Assembly: GCF_002243345.2 (NCBI RefSeq) | Contig: NZ_CP022655.2 | Location: 3,226,501-3,290,500, forward strand | Source of the DNA: Paenibacillus sp. RUD330 | GTDB lineage: Bacteria > Bacillota > Bacilli > Paenibacillales > Paenibacillaceae | Direction: 5' to 3' | Length of the DNA: 64,000 bases | Shown: positions 43,920 through 51,459 of the stretch, piece by piece | How the letters are laid out: the number at the start of each line of letters is the position of its first letter | Numbering within the stretch: the stretch's first letter is position 1 | The notes under the pieces: generated by a model | Databases searched by the model: none | Seen by the model: the letters and a program-made list of their open reading frames with translations, nothing else | Told to the model about the DNA's origin: nothing | Made by a program: the position numbers and the translations under genes

Positions 43920-44765
43920 TCAGCCCTTCATCCGTTCCATGAGCGCCCTGGCATCCACGGTCCGGCTTCCCAAGTCGCCATGGCGAATCTCCCCGCCGCG
44001 GCTGCCGTGATAGTCCGAGCCGCCGGTCGCAAGAAGGCCGTGCCTCTCGGCAAGACGCGCATACTTGAGTTCCTCCTCCGGCGTATGGTCGGAGTGGAAG
44101 GCTTCGATTCCGGCCAGTCCCCCGGCCGAGGCGAGCCTTTCCACTTCAGCGTCGTCATGGTACAGTCCGGGATGGGCCAGCACCGCTGTTCCGCCGGCCT
44201 CGACGATCCAGCGTATGCCCTCCTCGGGCGTTATGCGCGGAATCTCCACATAGGCCGGAGCTCCTTCCGCGAGATAAAGCTCGAATGCTTCGCGTACAGT
44301 GGACACGGCGCCAGCCTTCACAAGAGCGGCGGCGAAATGCGGGCGTCCCAGGCTCGCCGGAACGCCTCCTCCTCCCAGCGCCGCGGCATCCAGCACCTGG
44401 CCCAGCGTCAAATCGATGCCCAGTTGTCCAAGACGCCGGAGCAGCAGCTCGTTGCGCCGTTCCCGGACTTTCCCCTGCGCGGAGAGGCGCTCCAGCCAGA
44501 GCGGATCGCTCCGGTCGGGGCCGTATCCGAGCACATGGATGTCCTTGCCGCCCCGCGCCGTGCTCAGCTCCACGCCTGCAATGACGATGACGCCGGATCG
44601 CTCTCCTTGAAGCTTCGCCTCCTCGACGCCATCCATCGTATCATGGTCCGTCACGGCTATCGCGTCCAATCCCCGAGCCGCCGCTCTGGCAACGAGCTCG
44701 GCCGGCGAATCCATTCCGTCCGACGCCGTCGTATGCGCATGCAGATCCGCGCGGATTACAGCCAT
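43920..44765 (-). CDS. PHP-domain phosphoesterase (RNase AM / YciV type)
   Basis: 281 residues. Metal-binding motifs of the PHP fold are RADLHAHTTASDG, AVTDHDTMDGV, VELSTARGGKDIHVLGY, HPGLYHDD, GIEAFHSDHTPEE and GGSDYHG. Relatives include E. coli YciV (5'-3' exonuclease maturing rRNA ends) and 3',5'-nucleoside bisphosphate phosphatases. The second activity would fit its link to a CysL-type regulator, since PAP is a by-product of sulfate assimilation. Its start overlaps the lysR end by 10 nt. Confidence 0.9.
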   Translation of the reverse strand: MAVIRADLHAHTTASDGMDSPAELVARAAARGLDAIAVTDHDTMDGVEEAKLQGERSGVIVIAGVELSTARGGKDIHVLGYGPDRSDPLWLERLSAQGKVRERRNELLLRRLGQLGIDLTLGQVLDAAALGGGGVPASLGRPHFAAALVKAGAVSTVREAFELYLAEGAPAYVEIPRITPEEGIRWIVEAGGTAVLAHPGLYHDDAEVERLASAGGLAGIEAFHSDHTPEEELKYARLAERHGLLATGGSDYHGSRGGEIRHGDLGSRTVDARALMERMKG

Positions 44766-45667
44766 TGGGCGAGATCCCTGCCTCTCAGGAAGCTGAGGAA
44801 CGACACGGCCGGTTTCGGCAGCAGCGCCGACTTCAAATAGATCGAATAAAACTCCCGGGTGAAATCGGCGTCCGCAATGGCCACCGTCTCCAGCAGGCCG
44901 AGAGCCAGCTCATGCTTGATGGAGGAAGCGGAGATGAAGCTCATGCCGACTCCCGCCTCCACGGCCGACTTGACCGCGCCGGTGCTGCCGAGCTCCATGA
45001 CGATGTTCAGGTCTTCGGCATCGATGGATTTCATCGCCAGCTGATCCTCCATGACCTGCCTCGTGCCCGAACCTTGCTCGCGCAGGACGAGCGGGTACGT
45101 GATGACTTCCGCAAGGGTGACTTCGCCCCGTCCCGACAGCGGATGGCCGGGACCGACGATCAGCTGCAGCTCGTCGCTCAGCACCGGCTCGGTATGTACG
45201 TCCGGATGGCTGACCGGAGCTTCGAGCAGGCCGAAGTCGAGCTGATGGTTCAGGATGTGCTCGAGAATCTGGGTCGTGTTCATGATCTTCATGCGGATGG
45301 AAATATCCGGATGCTCCTTGTTGAACGGTCCAAGCAGCCGCGGCAGGATGTACTCTCCGATCGTCAGGCTCGAGCCGAGCTGAAGACGTCCCTTGAGGCC
45401 CTTCGCGTAACGCGCCATGGCCGTATCCGCATCCCGGATCAAGTCCATGCTCCGCTTGGCATAGGGCAGCAGGACGCTCCCCGCGTCCGTCAGCTCGATT
45501 CTCTTCGTGGACCGGAGCAGCAGCTTCGTGCCGAGCTGGTCCTCCAGAGACTGGACCTGCATCGTTACGGCCGGCTGAGTCATGTGCAGTGCCTGCGCTG
45601 CCGCGGAAAAGCTGCCTTTTTCAGCGACCGTATAAAAAATATGCAGCTGATGGAAGTTGATGGCCAC
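44756..45667 (-). CDS. LysR-family regulator, CysL/YwfK-like
   Basis: 303 residues from a GTG at 45667 with AAAGGA upstream. The N-terminal winged helix-turn-helix (1-60) includes HIFYTVAEKGSFSAAAQALH and MTQPAVTMQVQSLE; the effector domain (90-300) includes LQLGSSLTIGEYILP and ELGSTGAVKSAVEAGVG. The sequence resembles CysL, which activates sulfite reductase genes in B. subtilis. A perfect TATAAT at 45748-45753 marks a likely -10 box, though the -35 is poor, as is common for activator-dependent promoters. It is co-transcribed with the PHP phosphoesterase. Confidence 0.9.
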   Translation of the reverse strand: MAINFHQLHIFYTVAEKGSFSAAAQALHMTQPAVTMQVQSLEDQLGTKLLLRSTKRIELTDAGSVLLPYAKRSMDLIRDADTAMARYAKGLKGRLQLGSSLTIGEYILPRLLGPFNKEHPDISIRMKIMNTTQILEHILNHQLDFGLLEAPVSHPDVHTEPVLSDELQLIVGPGHPLSGRGEVTLAEVITYPLVLREQGSGTRQVMEDQLAMKSIDAEDLNIVMELGSTGAVKSAVEAGVGMSFISASSIKHELALGLLETVAIADADFTREFYSIYLKSALLPKPAVSFLSFLRGRDLAQWL

Positions 45668-45784
45668 CTTGTCGTCATCCTTTCGGGCGGCATCGGCCTG
45701 ATCCGGCTTCGGCTGCCGGCCGGACTTGCCCGCTCATTTTTTTGTTCATTATAACGTACCCGCGCATAAAACATAACTATCGGT

Positions 45785-45833
45785 ATAAATAGAAAAAAAC
45801 GGGCCTCGCCGCATAGGAGCAGAAAGCCCGTTT
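45785..45833 (-). terminator. Rho-independent terminator after the unknown gene 45875-46312
   Basis: AAACGGGC pairs with GCCCGTTT around a ~21-nt loop; the minus-strand tail is TTTTTCTATTT. It lies just upstream of the lysR promoter region. Confidence 0.75.
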
Positions 45834-45874
45834 CCACTATTGTCATCTACATCCATAATAATTGGTATAATATG

Positions 45875-46312
45875 TCATTTCCTTTTGCGGCTATTTTTGA
45901 TCAGGGTCATGCGCCGGGAATGCCGCAGCCAGGAGTAATAGGACTTTAAGTCCCTAAGCTCGATCGTTTCCGACATTCTTCCCAAAAATGTGACGACGAT
46001 CATTTTCTGGAGCGGTGTGCCGGCAAGATCGAATTCCTTCTCCGAATCGCTAAATTCCGCCACGAAAACCAGGTCGTCGTCGATGAGGTAGACGTCCTCT
46101 TCGTTCCGGTAATAGGATTCGATCCGTCCTTGCTTGAGACACTGCCAGATATAATCCGCGATGTCGTCGAAACCGGTCTTGACGCTCTCTACCCGGTCCG
46201 CCCAGCGGAGCTTCGCATGATGAGTGATGATGACATCCGCCACTCGCTTATCGCCCAGTTCAACATGGAACGTCTCATACGTGTTCCAGCGTTCCGTCGT
46301 TCTATCCTTCAT
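45875..46312 (-). CDS. Unknown small soluble protein
   Basis: 145 residues from the ATG at 46312, with GGGAGGAG eight bases upstream. Recognisable stretches are ITHHAKLRWADRVES, DIADYIWQCLKQGRIESYYR, EDVYLIDDDLVFVAEFSD and a basic C-terminus (SRRMTLIKNSRKRK). The order His-Ala-x-x-Arg, helix, then hydrophobic strands recalls the DUF4258 / BrnT-like small RNase folds, but I cannot assign it. It has its own promoter and terminator. The flanks are notably AT-rich. Confidence 0.7.
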   Translation of the reverse strand: MKDRTTERWNTYETFHVELGDKRVADVIITHHAKLRWADRVESVKTGFDDIADYIWQCLKQGRIESYYRNEEDVYLIDDDLVFVAEFSDSEKEFDLAGTPLQKMIVVTFLGRMSETIELRDLKSYYSWLRHSRRMTLIKNSRKRK

Positions 46313-46367
46313 CTTGTCCACTCCTCCCTGGGAAGCAGGCCTTTATATCTAGTTTATGATTAGGTTT

Positions 46368-46395
46368 ATTCTACCATGTCTATTTCCAATTTCAA
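46368..46395 (-). promoter_or_regulatory. Predicted promoter of the unknown gene 45875-46312
   Basis: TTGAAA and TAGAAT with a 16 nt spacer; TGG directly before the -10 box gives an extended -10. It lies ~56 nt before the start codon. Confidence 0.55.
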
Positions 46396-46443
46396 ATTAA
46401 AAAATAGGACTCTCCATTATTGTCACATTTTGGGTTTTTATAA

Positions 46444-46483
46444 AAGAAAAAAGACCCCCGCCCGCCAGAGGTCGAAGGTCTTG
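46444..46483 (-). terminator. Rho-independent terminator after ylbG
   Basis: On the minus strand AAGACC pairs with GGTCTT around a GC-rich loop that can itself pair; the tail is TTTTCTTTTA. It starts ~25 nt past the ylbG stop. Confidence 0.75.
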
Positions 46484-46507
46484 AGCCGCCGAAGCCGGAC
46501 GCTGCAT

Positions 46508-46813
46508 CTACATGCTGTAGAAACGCGTTTTATCCGGATTTTCCTTGGTGTATTCCGTCTTGATCTCGTTCCGGAGGGAGCGTTCCGTCTTCTTGACGTA
46601 CGGCAGGCGATGAATGTTGCGCAGCGTCTCTTCCTCGCGCCCCGAATCGATATAGATAACGGCATAGTGCAGCCGCCGCGAAATGTAATGCACGTTGCCG
46701 TACTTCTCCAGGCTGCGGGCCGACTTGACGTCGCTCACCCAGACGATGTAGCCCGTGCGCTGTTCAGGGAACGCAGCCGCTTCGACGGCCGGCATCGACT
46801 CGGAATGCTCCAT
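46508..46813 (-). CDS. ylbG: YlbG family protein (DUF2129)
   Basis: 101 residues from the ATG at 46813, which overlaps the ylbF stop (TGATG) and has GGGGGG eight bases upstream. The core YIVWVSDVKSARSLEKYGNVHYISRRLHYAVIYID and LPYVKKTERSLRNEIKTEY is diagnostic for YlbG. Function unknown. It is translationally coupled to ylbF, as in Bacillus. Confidence 0.9.
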   Translation of the reverse strand: MEHSESMPAVEAAAFPEQRTGYIVWVSDVKSARSLEKYGNVHYISRRLHYAVIYIDSGREEETLRNIHRLPYVKKTERSLRNEIKTEYTKENPDKTRFYSM

Positions 46814-47274
46814 CAGCCGCACCCCCCGCTTCCGCAGCTGCAGGAGCCGCCTCCGCCGCAGCCGCCCGACGGCAGCGGATTGTTGCCCGGCACCTTGATC
46901 GAGCCGGATACCGATTCGGCGATCATCAGGGATACGTCATAGAGCAGCGTATCGACGACCTCCTCGGCTTCCTTGTAGCGGCGGATGCATTCCACCTGCG
47001 CCATCTCGGCTTCGACAGCCTTCACCTTATCCTTGGCCGCATGGTAGTCGGGATGGAACCTTCCGAAGCGCTCGCATTCGGAGAAGAATTCCTTCGCCCG
47101 GTTGAATCTCGCCCTCAGCGAGGCGACTTCCGGGTTGTGTTCGACTTCGTTCTTCCAATATAAATAATCCGCCACTTCGGCCGATTGGTTGATGTAATCG
47201 CCTAGTTCATAGGCGCAGAGCACGACTGGCGCCATATCCAGCGGCGTCTGCTCCGCAATCTCAAGCTGCTGCAA
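46813..47274 (-). CDS. ylbF: YlbF/RicF, Y-complex regulator with Cys-rich tail
   Basis: 153 residues from a TTG at 47274, with AAGGAG ten bases upstream. The helical YlbF/YmcA domain spans about 10-130 (YLYWKNEVEHNPEVASLRARF, FFSECERFGRFHPDYHAAKD). The C-terminus is a Gly/Ser/Cys tail with four cysteines (GGCGGGGSCSCGSGGCG). RicF forms a ternary complex with RicA and RicT that binds [4Fe-4S] clusters and promotes RNase Y-dependent processing, competence, biofilm and sporulation. The partners are not in this window. Confidence 0.92.
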   Translation of the reverse strand: MQQLEIAEQTPLDMAPVVLCAYELGDYINQSAEVADYLYWKNEVEHNPEVASLRARFNRAKEFFSECERFGRFHPDYHAAKDKVKAVEAEMAQVECIRRYKEAEEVVDTLLYDVSLMIAESVSGSIKVPGNNPLPSGGCGGGGSCSCGSGGCG

Positions 47275-47360
47275 GATCGGTCCACTCCTTCCTGCCGGGG
47301 AAGGTCTCCTTCCGGCTTGCTCCTATCATAGCATACCCGATTGAGCTTCGGTAGACGCCT

Positions 47361-49118
47361 TCAGCGGGCGGCCGCATTTCCGGGCATGAGCAGCCGTATT
47401 CGGCCGACTTGGCCGGGAATCAGCATTGCCGGCACTCGGGCCTCATTGTCCTTCCGGTAGAAGCCTTCCGCGGCCCAGCCGTCGCCGTCCCCCTGGACTT
47501 GGAGCGGTACGAATATCCCGGCGCTTTCCCCGTCATGAAGCTCCACGGGAATATGCAGCCGGACCGCGCTCTCCAGCAGCTGGCGGCAGGTGGACGGGCG
47601 ATAGCTGCGCGGGACGCCTGTCCATGCAGCGGGCAGCTTCTCCGCCTGCAGGACAAGCCCAGGCTGCACCTCGGCCGGCGGCGCCGGTTCGAGCGCGGCA
47701 AAGGTCAAGGAAGGGTCCGACGACTGCCAGGAAGGCCTGCCGGCGAGTCCGGCTGCTTCTTCCCCGCTCTCCTCGACGGCGAAGAGGGCGCTGCGGCTCC
47801 CCGTCCCGGGCAAGCCTTGCGCCAGAAGCGTTTCCACCGGCGGCGGCAATGCCATTCCCGAGGCGCCGGACAGCCATTCCCGCAGCTGTCCCGCCCCAAT
47901 GCCGAGCGCCGCCGCCCTTTTCAGGGATTTCTCTGTCAGCCGGTAGGCGGTGAGCTCCCTCACTTCTCCCCGTTCGGCAGCCAGCTCCAGCGGCCAGAGC
48001 TGACGATACGACGTCCAGGCTCCCGCCCATATATCTCCGTCAGGCTGCAGCAGAAGAGGCTCGTCCCCATCCGAATCCTCCTCTTCGCGGCCTTCGGCAG
48101 AGAGCAGCAGCCGGAAGCAGGACTTTCCCTGCTCCGTCTCGCCCCATTCGGCCCAGCCGCAGCCCGCCAGCCATTCCAGCAGCCCGGCATGTGCCGGGCT
48201 GTCCCGGCCCGGACGGCCGGCTGGCCAGCCGAAGCGGGACCGGCATAGAAGCTCCAGCCTGGGCACGCTGTACCAGACATCCTCCCTCAGGCTGGAGACG
48301 ACGGACGCAGCGGCGGCCGCTTCCGCCGAATGGCGGACGGCCCGATCCAATATCCATCGGAACAGCCTCCTTTCCCGCTCCATCAGAGGCTCGTCAAGCC
48401 ATGTCCGCAGTTTCTGCACATCCCAGCTCCAGGCTGCTCCAGGACGCAATATGCCGCTGCTGAAAGACCAGTCGAGCACGAGCGCGACCGATCCGGGATA
48501 GTCCAGCCTCAAGGAAGGATCCAGCCGGATAAAGGATTCGGGGTTCAAGCCCGCTGCCTGCTCCAGAGCTTTGACGGTGCCCCGATGAAGCTTTCCTTTC
48601 ACGGTGAGGACCGGTCCGCTCCGGGCAAGCTCCGCCAGAGCCCCCAGCAGAGCGCGGCTGTACAGAGCGCCGCCTCCGCTCACTGCCGACGCGGCGCTGC
48701 GGCGCGCCAGCTTTTCTTCCGCGGAAGTCCACGGGCAGGCGACCGCCGCCCAGTTCAAGTACGAGCCGGCCGTCACGGCGACGGCGCGCTCTCCCCAGAA
48801 GCGCAGCCTCGCTTGAACGGCTCCGGCAGCCTGCAGGCCGGACAGGCCGGCGCGCAGCTCCAGTCCCGACCAGCAGCCTGCGGCGGCTTCCTCCAGCAGC
48901 CGCTCCTCCTCGGCCGGATGGACGCCGAATCTCGTCAGCAGGCAGCGGAGCACATCCTTCGAGACCGGACTCAGGCGGCTCCAGATCTCCGCCTCCGGAT
49001 CCGCTCCGGAGAAGGGTCCGGCAGAGCCCGGCTGCTCCGGCCTATGCGCCGGACCGCTGCGTCCCGGGGTGAGACGGACGGCTTTGCTGCGCTCCCAAGG
49101 CTTGTCCGAGCCCATCAT
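47361..49118 (-). CDS. Helicase-associated protein, partner of the XPB-type helicase
   Basis: 585 residues. Its ATG overlaps the helicase stop (ATGA), so the two are translationally coupled. The N-terminal ~45 residues are low in complexity. Then come long helical stretches rich in Leu, Trp and Ala, including WSRLSPVSKDVLRCLLTRFG, and the C-terminus has YRPSTCRQLLESAVRLHIPVEL with GRIRLLMPG. This layout fits the helicase-associated (Helicase_C_3-type) proteins found next to XPB genes in Actinobacteria and some Paenibacillaceae. No nuclease or ATPase motif is visible. The functional call is by context. Confidence 0.55.
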   Translation of the reverse strand: MMGSDKPWERSKAVRLTPGRSGPAHRPEQPGSAGPFSGADPEAEIWSRLSPVSKDVLRCLLTRFGVHPAEEERLLEEAAAGCWSGLELRAGLSGLQAAGAVQARLRFWGERAVAVTAGSYLNWAAVACPWTSAEEKLARRSAASAVSGGGALYSRALLGALAELARSGPVLTVKGKLHRGTVKALEQAAGLNPESFIRLDPSLRLDYPGSVALVLDWSFSSGILRPGAAWSWDVQKLRTWLDEPLMERERRLFRWILDRAVRHSAEAAAAASVVSSLREDVWYSVPRLELLCRSRFGWPAGRPGRDSPAHAGLLEWLAGCGWAEWGETEQGKSCFRLLLSAEGREEEDSDGDEPLLLQPDGDIWAGAWTSYRQLWPLELAAERGEVRELTAYRLTEKSLKRAAALGIGAGQLREWLSGASGMALPPPVETLLAQGLPGTGSRSALFAVEESGEEAAGLAGRPSWQSSDPSLTFAALEPAPPAEVQPGLVLQAEKLPAAWTGVPRSYRPSTCRQLLESAVRLHIPVELHDGESAGIFVPLQVQGDGDGWAAEGFYRKDNEARVPAMLIPGQVGRIRLLMPGNAAAR

Positions 49119-50770
49119 AATGACCCTCTTTCCGCAATCTCGTACGTATAGCCCTGCTCGATCATGAACAGCTGCCGCTTCAGGGCGAATTCCGTTTCCT
49201 TCGTCCCTTCCGTCACGACCGTATAGAAGTAAGCCCGGTTATCTTCCTTCGGGCGCAGCAGCCTGCCAATCCGCTGCGCTTCCTCCTGACGGGAGCCGTA
49301 GCTCCCCGATACTTGGATGGCGACGGCCGCGTCGGGCATATCGATCGCGAAATTCGCGACTTTGGATACGACCAGTACGGGCAAGCTTCCGGAATTGAAG
49401 CGGCTGTACAGCTCCTCGCGCTCCTCGGGCGGCGTGCTGCCCGACAGCACGGGAGCTTCGAGCTGCCTCCCGAGGCTGGACAGCTGCCGCAGATACTGGC
49501 CGATGACGAGCGCCGGCTTCCCCGGATGCTTCTCCAGTAGCCGGCGCACCGCCTCCGCCTTGCGGGGATTTTCTCCGGCGAGCCGCAGCTGGGTGCGGGC
49601 TCCCGCCGCATCGTATGTTGCCCCGTCTTCCTCCGCCAGCGGCACCCTCACCTCCCGGCAGCTGACCGCGGCGATCCAGCCTTCGCGCTCAAGCGCCTTC
49701 CACGGCAGCTCGAACAGCTTGGGGCCGATCAGGGAAAACACATCCTCGGCGCGCCCGTCCTCTCGTACGAGCGTCGCTGTCAGACCCAGCCTCCGCGTCG
49801 CCTGCAGCTCGGCGGTCAGCCGGAATACGGGAGCCGGAAGCAGATGCACCTCGTCATAAATGATGAGGCCCCAATCCCTGCGGCTGAACAGATCCATATG
49901 GCCTCCGCTGCCCCGGCGCCCCATAATCTGATACGAGGCGATGGTGACCGGCCGCACTTCCTTCTTCTCCCCCGTATATTCGCCGATGTCATCTTCTGCG
50001 ATCGTCGTCTTCTCCAGCAGCTCGCGCCGCCACTGCCGCACGGAGGTCGAACCCGATGTCAGGATCAGCGTCGCGCAGCCGAGCCTGGCCAGAGCCGCGG
50101 CGCCAACGACGGTCTTGCCCGCTCCGCAAGGCAGCACGATGACGCCGCTGCCGCCCGCTCCCTGGACGCCGTCCCGGCAAAACCGCTCCACCGCTTGCCG
50201 CTGGTAGTCCCTCAGCCGGAACGGCTTGCCCGAGGGCAGCTCGCCGCGCAGGCCGATGCTGAGCGCCTCGCCTTCCCGGTAGCCGGCATGGTCGACGACC
50301 GGCATGCCCATCCGCAGCAGCTCTCTCTTCAGATCTCCCCGGCGTTCGCCCGGAACGGCGATGCCATCGGCTGCGCGGGCCGCTCCCCATGAAGCGATGC
50401 TCTCGTCCGTAATTTCCCGCAGCCTTGCGGCGGGTCCGGACAGCAGCAGCGCGCCCCCGATCGCGGTCAGCTCCAGCTCCCCGTACCTGCTGAGCCACTG
50501 CTTCACTTTGCCTGCGGCCGCTCCCGGCACCCCGTACCGCGCATTGGCTTCAAGGCAGTCCAGTATTTCTTCCGCCGGCTTGCCCTGGGAAGCAGCATTC
50601 CATACGCTCAGCGGGGTCATCCGGTAGGTATGCATCGTGCCGGGACGCTTGACGAGCTCCGCGAAGCCCGCGAGCGCTTCCCTGGCCTTTTCGGCTCCGG
50701 GATGGGCATCGTCCAGCAGCACCGTGCCGTCCTCCAGCACGACAAGCGGGCCGCTTTTCCGCTTCAGCAT
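49115..50770 (-). CDS. XPB-type superfamily 2 DNA helicase
   Basis: 551 residues, with AAAGGAGG ten bases before the ATG. The N-terminal ~180 residues form a damage-recognition-like and XPB N-terminal domain. Motor motifs are Walker A LPCGAGKTVVGAA, DEVH in IIYDEVHLLPA, the XPB-specific RED motif in LTATLVREDGRAE, and motif VI RIGRLLRPKEDN. Archaeal and eukaryotic XPB unwind DNA in repair; bacterial copies are sporadic and B. subtilis lacks one. It heads an operon with the overlapping partner gene. Confidence 0.92.
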   Translation of the reverse strand: MLKRKSGPLVVLEDGTVLLDDAHPGAEKAREALAGFAELVKRPGTMHTYRMTPLSVWNAASQGKPAEEILDCLEANARYGVPGAAAGKVKQWLSRYGELELTAIGGALLLSGPAARLREITDESIASWGAARAADGIAVPGERRGDLKRELLRMGMPVVDHAGYREGEALSIGLRGELPSGKPFRLRDYQRQAVERFCRDGVQGAGGSGVIVLPCGAGKTVVGAAALARLGCATLILTSGSTSVRQWRRELLEKTTIAEDDIGEYTGEKKEVRPVTIASYQIMGRRGSGGHMDLFSRRDWGLIIYDEVHLLPAPVFRLTAELQATRRLGLTATLVREDGRAEDVFSLIGPKLFELPWKALEREGWIAAVSCREVRVPLAEEDGATYDAAGARTQLRLAGENPRKAEAVRRLLEKHPGKPALVIGQYLRQLSSLGRQLEAPVLSGSTPPEEREELYSRFNSGSLPVLVVSKVANFAIDMPDAAVAIQVSGSYGSRQEEAQRIGRLLRPKEDNRAYFYTVVTEGTKETEFALKRQLFMIEQGYTYEIAERGSL

Positions 50771-50872
50771 GTCAGCCAGCCTCCTTTTGTCACATCACTT
50801 GCCAATGCTGACAGTATGGGGCAAAATTCAGCCTTTTTATGCCGCTTGGGCCGTTCATGGGAGAACAGGAGC

Positions 50873-50909
50873 AAAAAGGCCGGCAGTCCCCGAAGGGACG
50901 CCGGCCTTT
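50873..50909 (-). terminator. Rho-independent terminator after the CBS gene
   Basis: AAAGGCCGGC pairs with GCCGGCCTTT around a loop that also pairs (GTCCC/GGGAC); the minus-strand tail is TTTTTGC. Confidence 0.88.
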
Positions 50910-50924
50910 CCATTCCTATGCCTG

Positions 50925-51362
50925 TCAATGGACGAACGGGGACGGAGCCGCCTCGGAGATGGCGCTCAGCGCTTGTCCCGCTTCATCCGCGAATCTGTCG
51001 CGCACGGCGAGATCACCGATCGCGACAACGCCGATCAAGCGGCCGTCTTCCACGACGGGCAGCCTGCGGATTTCCTTTTCCGCGAACAGGCGGCCCGCTT
51101 CCTCGGCAGTGTCCTCCGGGCTCAGCGTGACCGGGTTCGGCGTCATGACTTCGATTACGGCGGTGGAGCCGGAATGCTTGACGGCGTACCCCCGCACGAC
51201 AAGATCCCGGTCCGTCACCACTCCGACCAGCCTCTCTCCCTCGACGATCGGAACGAAGCCGATGCCATGGTCCTTCATCAGCACGGCCAGTTCATACACA
51301 TTGTCCTTCAGCGTAGCAGTGATGCAGGGCTTGCTCATGATCTGTGATACCGCAAGTGGCAT
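50925..51362 (-). CDS. Tandem CBS-domain protein
   Basis: 145 residues from the ATG at 51362, with GGAGG eight bases upstream; an ATG six bases earlier lies too close to that site. Two CBS motifs fill the protein: VLMKDHGIGFVPIVEGERLVGVVTDRDLV and AEKEIRRLPVVEDGRLIGVVAIGDLA. Such pairs bind adenine nucleotides and act as energy or redox sensors. No catalytic domain is attached. The gene is monocistronic. Confidence 0.92.
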   Translation of the reverse strand: MPLAVSQIMSKPCITATLKDNVYELAVLMKDHGIGFVPIVEGERLVGVVTDRDLVVRGYAVKHSGSTAVIEVMTPNPVTLSPEDTAEEAGRLFAEKEIRRLPVVEDGRLIGVVAIGDLAVRDRFADEAGQALSAISEAAPSPFVH

Positions 51363-51459
51363 GCGCATGACCTCCCAAGGAATTGCCCGGTTCGTTCCGT
51401 CCTGCTTTCCAGCACGGGAAGCCCGGCTGTTTCCTTATCGTGCGCATGTCGCCATAAGG

